Assembly: GCA_003501565.1 (NCBI GenBank)
Contig: DNPC01000057.1
Span: 1 to 9,152, forward strand
Source: Planctomycetaceae bacterium
Lineage (GTDB): Bacteria; Planctomycetota; Planctomycetia; Pirellulales; Pirellulaceae
Direction of reading: 5' to 3'
Length of the DNA stretch: 9,152 nucleotides
Position numbers and translations under genes: made by a program. Under the pieces are notes generated by a model. That model was not told where the DNA came from. It saw only the letters and a program-made list of their open reading frames with translations, and made no database searches. Below are positions 4,613 to 9,152 of the stretch, piece by piece; within the stretch, counting starts at the first letter, position 1, and each line of letters opens with the position of its first letter.

Positions 4613-6856
4613 CATGGCGACCCAGTTCTGGTTCCAGATTGGCTTCGGCGGACTGGCAGCGACGGGGAGGCTGGTTCCCTTGGGGAGTTCAGCAAGCAGC
4701 TTAGATAATTGTCCTTCCACATAAAAACGCCCACGAGAACGTGCCGCTAAATCTTTCAGTGCGGCGTGATCACTCTGCAAATTGCTTTGCTCAGTGGGTG
4801 GCTGATTGATTTCCAAAGACTTTTTGACTGTGGTGGTATCGCCCTTCCAAACAACTTCGTAGTCGCCTGGCAGCAGGTCGACCAAGCTGCCCTCAAAGAT
4901 GCCGGGCGAGTTCGCTTTGCGGCGAAGCATGAATAGGCTTTCATCGCCGAGTTGAGAAACTACGGATACTTCCGTGGTGGGTTGGTCAACCAATCGGCTG
5001 TCGCTGCCAGAAAGCCGAACTTGAACCGGTGTTCCAAACCTCGCTTGGTTCGGCCGTAGAGTAAGTTCTATGTTGGGATCTCTGAGCCGCCCTCGCGTAA
5101 GCCAACGTAACATCTGCGTCCAGTATCTTTCGTACAATTCATCGGATCCACCGACGCTACCGAGTGTGTAAGATTCATCTGTTAGCTGCACTACGACCCG
5201 GCCGGCTCCATAGTAGTTGCTGACCAACAACGGTTGAGCTGGTGCTGCTAAGCCACCATCGGCCTCCGCCAAAATCTGTGCCGTGGGCAGGATACGCCGG
5301 GCAGTCGCTAGTGCTTGAATTCTAGGGGCATCGGACCAACGTCTCAGGCTTTGCTCTGGAGTACCGGCGATCAACAATGGTGGAGCAGACAGACCCAGGG
5401 CGGTCGGCCGCCACTGGTAGCTGAATTCAGGTGGACCTACGGGGAAACTGGGGAATTGCAGCGGAGCAATGTCAGCAAATACGCTCCCGTCAAAGTCCCT
5501 CGATGGCTCGTCAGATCCAAAAATAAACAAACAGCCTGAGCCGAGACCTGATACCGACTTTCGCATGGCGTCTTGAGAGACACTACTAATGAGACTTGGA
5601 TCGAAATCTCCAAAGATGAAGGCATCGTACTGACTCAGTTCGGCTTCCGTGGTAGGTATCAGCGGCATGGCAGCGCCGTCCTGCAGAATAGTAGTGACTT
5701 CAAATGCAGCTTGTTCGTCCAAAGCTGAATTCGAACTGCGGAGTTTCGAGCGTTCAAGCCAATGTTTCAGAAACCGATACTCATAGCTGGGACGCGCGAA
5801 GACGAGTAACACACGGATCTTTCGGTTTTGAACGGTAATGTCCAGTTGATACGTGTTGTTTTCTACAGCCTCTTCACCAGGTAGCGGTTCAACCTCAATC
5901 GCCAGCTCATGTGCTCCAACCGAGTCGGCCTGAAAACGAAGGCGAACATTCGTTTGTCCATTCGCTTCCAATTCAGCTGCAGTCTGATCAAGGATTGCGC
6001 CACTTTTTCGATCACGAAGAACAACTTCCTGACGCCCTGCCTGCGTGTTGGTCGTTGATAAGTTGACATCCAGAATGCTCTTGTCACCGAGATAAACGTT
6101 CTTGTCTGCTAGAACATCTGCAATGGCCAAATCGGGAATACCAGTAGCTCGTCCGTAGCCAATGGTGACTATGGGCGTCCGTTCGGCTCGAGCCTGGTCA
6201 CCAGCGTCAGTCAGCGAAAGTCCTTCCGTATTAATTCCGTCCGACATTAGGACGATGGCGGCTGCTTGAGTAGAGCGAGCGGACAAAATCTGAGCGATGC
6301 CATCGCCCAGTCGGCTGGCGGATTCGTCAACAGCAACTTCGGCGGCCGAGGCTGGTGGCCATTGGTTACCAAATGGAAGCTCCAGACTATCCTTGCCGAT
6401 CAGCACCCACCGCAATTGGTATTCAGTCTCTAGGCGACGAACAAGACGTTTTGATTGGGCATCCAATTCGTATAGGGCAGAATCAAACCGCGATACCAGG
6501 TCTTCCGATGGTCCCGAATCGACGGTCTGCATGCTACCCGACTGGTCCAGCGCGATGATCAACTCGGGAAGTGTCGAACGCGTCTCAGTGGCTTGTACAC
6601 CCAGTAGCATCCAGATCACAAGAATGAGACAAACACTCCGAAGGCAACCTAAGAGTAAACGTGGCGCACGTCCGGAGTGTCCGCGTTCGCGAAAATAGAG
6701 ACTGAACGAGAGCGTTAAAGCGCCAATTATTAGTAAAACGACTAGTACTGTTGGTACCGATGTGCTGGCTTCGTAGTCCGTTTGAACGACTGTTGCCTTT
6801 TGTGCAAGACAAATTAGCTGAACAAAGCCGCCAGTTGTTGCGGAGTTGCCAATCAT
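4553..6856 (-). CDS. Membrane-anchored vWA protein with a glutamine-amidotransferase-like domain
   Basis: Large envelope protein of the planctomycete BatA-type operon; exact function unknown. The frame opens at GTG 6877, but ATG 6856 is the likely start (767 aa): it overlaps the upstream stop as ATGA and has GGGGAGA at 6868-6862. Two N-terminal membrane segments (about residues 36-54 and 67-87) precede a vWA domain with a MIDAS motif DQSGS (104-108), a Ser at about 181 in place of the usual Thr, and the third acid in LMSDGINT (D206). Then come beta-rich, Ig-like sequence (about 240-345), a Rossmann-like segment starting IRVLLVFARPSYEYRFLKHW (348 on) that resembles class I amidotransferase folds, further beta-rich sequence, and a C-terminal membrane segment (about 744-762) ending in RRRVKML. 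The large loop is probably periplasmic. Confidence 0.87.
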   Translation of the reverse strand: MIGNSATTGGFVQLICLAQKATVVQTDYEASTSVPTVLVVLLIIGALTLSFSLYFRERGHSGRAPRLLLGCLRSVCLILVIWMLLGVQATETRSTLPELIIALDQSGSMQTVDSGPSEDLVSRFDSALYELDAQSKRLVRRLETEYQLRWVLIGKDSLELPFGNQWPPASAAEVAVDESASRLGDGIAQILSARSTQAAAIVLMSDGINTEGLSLTDAGDQARAERTPIVTIGYGRATGIPDLAIADVLADKNVYLGDKSILDVNLSTTNTQAGRQEVVLRDRKSGAILDQTAAELEANGQTNVRLRFQADSVGAHELAIEVEPLPGEEAVENNTYQLDITVQNRKIRVLLVFARPSYEYRFLKHWLERSKLRSSNSALDEQAAFEVTTILQDGAAMPLIPTTEAELSQYDAFIFGDFDPSLISSVSQDAMRKSVSGLGSGCLFIFGSDEPSRDFDGSVFADIAPLQFPSFPVGPPEFSYQWRPTALGLSAPPLLIAGTPEQSLRRWSDAPRIQALATARRILPTAQILAEADGGLAAPAQPLLVSNYYGAGRVVVQLTDESYTLGSVGGSDELYERYWTQMLRWLTRGRLRDPNIELTLRPNQARFGTPVQVRLSGSDSRLVDQPTTEVSVVSQLGDESLFMLRRKANSPGIFEGSLVDLLPGDYEVVWKGDTTTVKKSLEINQPPTEQSNLQSDHAALKDLAARSRGRFYVEGQLSKLLAELPKGTSLPVAASPPKPIWNQNWVAMLFVALLTCEWLLRRRVKML

Positions 6857-6868
6857 CCGCGTCTCCCC
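6853..6868 (-). promoter_or_regulatory. ATGA stop/start overlap with Shine-Dalgarno for the second vWA gene
   Basis: The minus strand has GGGGAGA (6868-6862), a 5-nt spacer, and then ATGA (6856-6853), in which the BatA-domain gene stops and the next gene starts. It favours ATG 6856 over GTG 6877. Confidence 0.72.
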
Positions 6869-9027
6869 ATCCACCACGCAAGCGTTGATTCAGTCATCAA
6901 CATTGCCAACAGACCACCGAGGAGCCACTGCCAGGTCCGAGACTTAGTTGTGCTAGGTTGTTTGGAAGCAATCGCATCAGTTTGCCAACGTGCTGGTGGA
7001 GATTGGGGGATGCGAGTCGGGTCGATCGATAGCAAGCTACTTTCAAGAGGCTCGATATTGACTACGTAACTTGCGTTGTCGGTTCCAGTCTGTGCTTGGT
7101 AGATTCCTGGTAATTCTGTGTTCGGATAAACCCATTCGTTCGTTGCATTTGCTTGATCGGGAGTGAATCCCGAAAGAACACTTAGGGTGTCCTGACTGCC
7201 GTCTGGACGCGAAATTGTTACATTCGACGAAAGTTGATTTGGCGAATCTGCGATCGAACTATCAACAATGGGTGCGCCAGTTAGCAGATTGCGGTTGCTG
7301 TCATAGCTGCTCAAGCCCTGCACAATCTGTTGCATTAAGGGTAGAAAGCTTGGCCACGTAGCCAGGGCATTCATTGGATCGGTGCGAAGCGTATCTACCC
7401 GGTCAACACTGTCGAGTAGTGAGTTTGGACCGCTGGTTACTACAGTCATGCGTCCACGACCGTGGGTAGTGGTAAAGATCCACGGATGCCCGTTCGTGAA
7501 AGCGATGTCTACCGAAGCGGGGGTTGGTTCAATCGTCCAGTATTGGAAGATCGGAGTCGTCAATAGTCCGCTGTCGGGAAAGCCTTCAAATGGCAGCGTT
7601 AGCGGGCTTTGGTACTGAAGTGGATCGAGTCGATAGAGATCGAATGGAGATTTCGTGCCCAGTTGGTAGTCGGCTAGACGACCAGAAGCGGCAAAGGCCG
7701 AATTCCAACTAGCGGCCATGGTCTGTTCCCCGTGCAGAACCGCCAATCCCAAACCACCGATCACTTTCGATTCGAGTCGTTTCCACAACAACGGAGGCAT
7801 TGCAGGGAGGTCGTCCAGGATAACGACGTCTGAAGGATTAAGCGGTTGGGTGGCGAGCTCCGTTGCGCTGACGACTTTTGTTTCGAATCGATTGGTTTCT
7901 TGGCGAGCGTTTTGCGAAGCTTCCAAGGCGACCTGAATCGGCAGCGACCGGCCGGGAGCTGGCTCGGCAATTAACACGCGCGTTGATTCTTCGACATTGA
8001 TCCACAGTCGCCGGGTGTCATCGATCGTCAAGTTATCATTGTCCAGCCGAGCCTCCAGCACTTGCGGGCCTGACTCTTGCCACGTTACGGAAAAATCGAA
8101 AGAGTCATCCGCGTTGGAAGCGACGTTGATTTGCCGGCTTCCGATCACACGGCTATTTGCCAGCAACGTCAATTTCCGAGAACTGTTGGACTTGGCGAAC
8201 TGCGCGACCGTAATTGCGACTGTCGATACCGAACCAGTCCGTAGCGACTGGCTGTTGACGCGAATATCGGTGATGGCCGCGTTGCTACGAGAGTATGGGG
8301 GAAACGGGACAATTCGAAGCAAATGATTGTTTACCAAATCTTGCCAGGCAGGCTGGTCGACAGGGGCCGAGTCCCAGATGTCGGAACCCATATCGGTATA
8401 GACGACAATTCGGGCCATTTCGGGGATGTTCTCGGTGCCTGCGTAAGTCGTCGCTTCCGTAATAGCGCTAAAGACTCCAGGGAGGTTCGGTGAAGTGTAT
8501 TGTAATTCTATGTTGTCAATCGCTGTCAATACAGCATCGTGATCCATAATGGGTGCTGATACGGGCCTTCGGTACGGGCCGTCGAAGGCAATAACGCTAA
8601 AGCAGTCTAGCGGTCCGGCGTCTTCGACCAACTGCCGTGCCATTCGTTTCGCTTTTTCGAGGGCGGTCTTGGCTTTTGAATCGACGAGTTGCATCGAATA
8701 GGAATTGTCAACGGCGATGATCCAGAAATTGTGGCTTGCTCCCGAAGCTGGCAGCATTGCTGCCGAATTATCGAGAGTTGGTCGTGCTAAAACGATCGCA
8801 AGCAACACTGGAATGGAGCATCTCAGCAACAGCAGCAACCACTGTTGTAGCTTGATACGCTGGGACTGCTGCTGAATTACTCGTTGGAGTACACGCACGG
8901 CCGGCCATTGAATCCTGCGCGGCTGCCGCCGATTCCATAGATACACTGCAAGTGGGATGAGACCAGCGGCTCCCCAGGCGAGCATCCATGGGTTGAGCAG
9001 AGACACCGCGAGTATGGAGACGATCAC
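6853..9027 (-). CDS. BatA-domain vWA membrane protein
   Basis: A frame extends up to GTG 9123, but that part overlaps the upstream gene. GTG 9027 is better: it overlaps the preceding TGA as GTGA, has AAGG (9039-9036) and GGAG (9034-9031) upstream, and begins right before the first membrane segment, giving 724 aa. The N-terminus is a textbook BatA/aerotolerance-regulator domain: LLNPWMLAWGAAGLIPLAVY (10-29), then NRRQPRRIQWPAVRVL and a second membrane segment (63-83). The vWA domain follows with MIDAS DNSYS (107-111), T178 and D212 (YTDMGSD). Later residues include a Rossmann-like amidotransferase-type segment (from about 375, RVLIAEPAPGRSLPI) and a C-terminal membrane helix (about 699-718) before GRRG. 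Relatives work with MoxR ATPases and DUF58 proteins in envelope or stress functions; the role here is inferred from operon context. Confidence 0.9.
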   Translation of the reverse strand: MIVSILAVSLLNPWMLAWGAAGLIPLAVYLWNRRQPRRIQWPAVRVLQRVIQQQSQRIKLQQWLLLLLRCSIPVLLAIVLARPTLDNSAAMLPASGASHNFWIIAVDNSYSMQLVDSKAKTALEKAKRMARQLVEDAGPLDCFSVIAFDGPYRRPVSAPIMDHDAVLTAIDNIELQYTSPNLPGVFSAITEATTYAGTENIPEMARIVVYTDMGSDIWDSAPVDQPAWQDLVNNHLLRIVPFPPYSRSNAAITDIRVNSQSLRTGSVSTVAITVAQFAKSNSSRKLTLLANSRVIGSRQINVASNADDSFDFSVTWQESGPQVLEARLDNDNLTIDDTRRLWINVEESTRVLIAEPAPGRSLPIQVALEASQNARQETNRFETKVVSATELATQPLNPSDVVILDDLPAMPPLLWKRLESKVIGGLGLAVLHGEQTMAASWNSAFAASGRLADYQLGTKSPFDLYRLDPLQYQSPLTLPFEGFPDSGLLTTPIFQYWTIEPTPASVDIAFTNGHPWIFTTTHGRGRMTVVTSGPNSLLDSVDRVDTLRTDPMNALATWPSFLPLMQQIVQGLSSYDSNRNLLTGAPIVDSSIADSPNQLSSNVTISRPDGSQDTLSVLSGFTPDQANATNEWVYPNTELPGIYQAQTGTDNASYVVNIEPLESSLLSIDPTRIPQSPPARWQTDAIASKQPSTTKSRTWQWLLGGLLAMLMTESTLAWWMGRRG

Positions 9028-9039
9028 GGGCTCCACCTT
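9024..9039 (-). promoter_or_regulatory. GTGA stop/start overlap with Shine-Dalgarno for the BatA-domain gene
   Basis: The minus strand reads AAGGTGGAGCCCGTGA at 9039-9024. AAGG lies 8 nt from the GTG and GGAG 3 nt from it. The upstream gene ends in the TGA of the same GTGA. This decides the start and implies translational coupling. Confidence 0.7.
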
Positions 9040-9152
9040 CGCGTTCGCAAAATTGTGCTCAGTGATTCTCCTAGATTGTCTTGCGTCCGTAAGTCGTAGA
9101 AGCCGACATCGGCACTTCCGCACATGGCACTAAGTGCGTCGCGGTCGGCTTG
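9024..9152 (-). CDS. C-terminal end of upstream operon gene, probable DUF58 protein (partial)
   Basis: Reading in from the right edge, the frame is open for 42 codons from 9152 and ends at TGA 9026-9024. The peptide includes ADRDALSAMCGSADVGFYDL and then RTQDNLGESLSTILRTRRWSP. The pattern of short helix, YxLxT strand and a helix ending in RR fits the C-terminus of DUF58 proteins, which normally sit directly upstream of BatA-domain genes. The TGA overlaps the BatA GTG by 4 nt, showing translational coupling and that this frame, not the long GTG 9123 frame, is real here. The fragment is too short for firm family assignment; the rest lies outside the window. Confidence 0.6.
   Translation of the reverse strand, partial: QADRDALSAMCGSADVGFYDLRTQDNLGESLSTILRTRRWSP

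Noticed and set aside
9028..9123. N-terminal 32-residue extension of the BatA-domain protein
   Set aside because: Overlaps a better-supported frame ending at 9024; the Arg/Cys-rich extension does not resemble BatA N-termini, and GTG 9027 has a Shine-Dalgarno.

Overview
The window looks like chromosomal DNA of a planctomycete, most likely a marine Rhodopirellula/Pirellulales-type bacterium. Three things suggest this: two large membrane-anchored von Willebrand A (vWA) proteins in a BatA-type operon, a methyltransferase with an export signal, and short GC-rich repeat elements between genes. GC content is intermediate, and GTG and TTG starts are frequent. This assignment is inference, because no rRNA or other marker gene is present.

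Layout: (1) 1-98 holds a small palindromic remnant next to the 3' end of a minus-strand phytanoyl-CoA dioxygenase family gene (99-887). (2) 888-1276 is a divergent intergenic region with a large imperfect palindrome (1081-1148) and smaller stem-loops. (3) A plus-strand pair follows: an exported class I SAM methyltransferase and an APC-superfamily amino acid permease, joined by a 4-nt GTGA stop/start overlap. (4) The 3' end of the permease gene runs into an array of 31-bp tandem repeats (3418-3541, with a degenerate copy inside the coding sequence), followed by a separate stem-loop (3550-3581). (5) A Nudix hydrolase with an N-terminal zinc ribbon (3716-4261) and a possible 74-residue secreted protein (4388-4612) follow on the plus strand. 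(6) Facing them on the minus strand is an operon reading from the right edge: the C-terminal end of a probable DUF58 protein (9152-9024), a BatA-domain/vWA protein (9027-6853) and a second vWA membrane protein (6856-4553). These three are linked by GTGA and ATGA overlaps, each with a good Shine-Dalgarno.

The minus-strand operon is the clearest functional unit. It matches the MoxR ATPase - DUF58 - BatA - vWA arrangement, which is thought to act on envelope or periplasmic protein maturation. The MoxR gene would lie beyond the right edge. The methyltransferase/permease pair is translationally coupled but has no obvious common pathway. No prophage, CRISPR, rRNA or tRNA was found. The unusual elements are the tandem repeat that encodes the permease tail and its stop codon, the 68-bp palindrome, and the apparently exported SAM enzyme.
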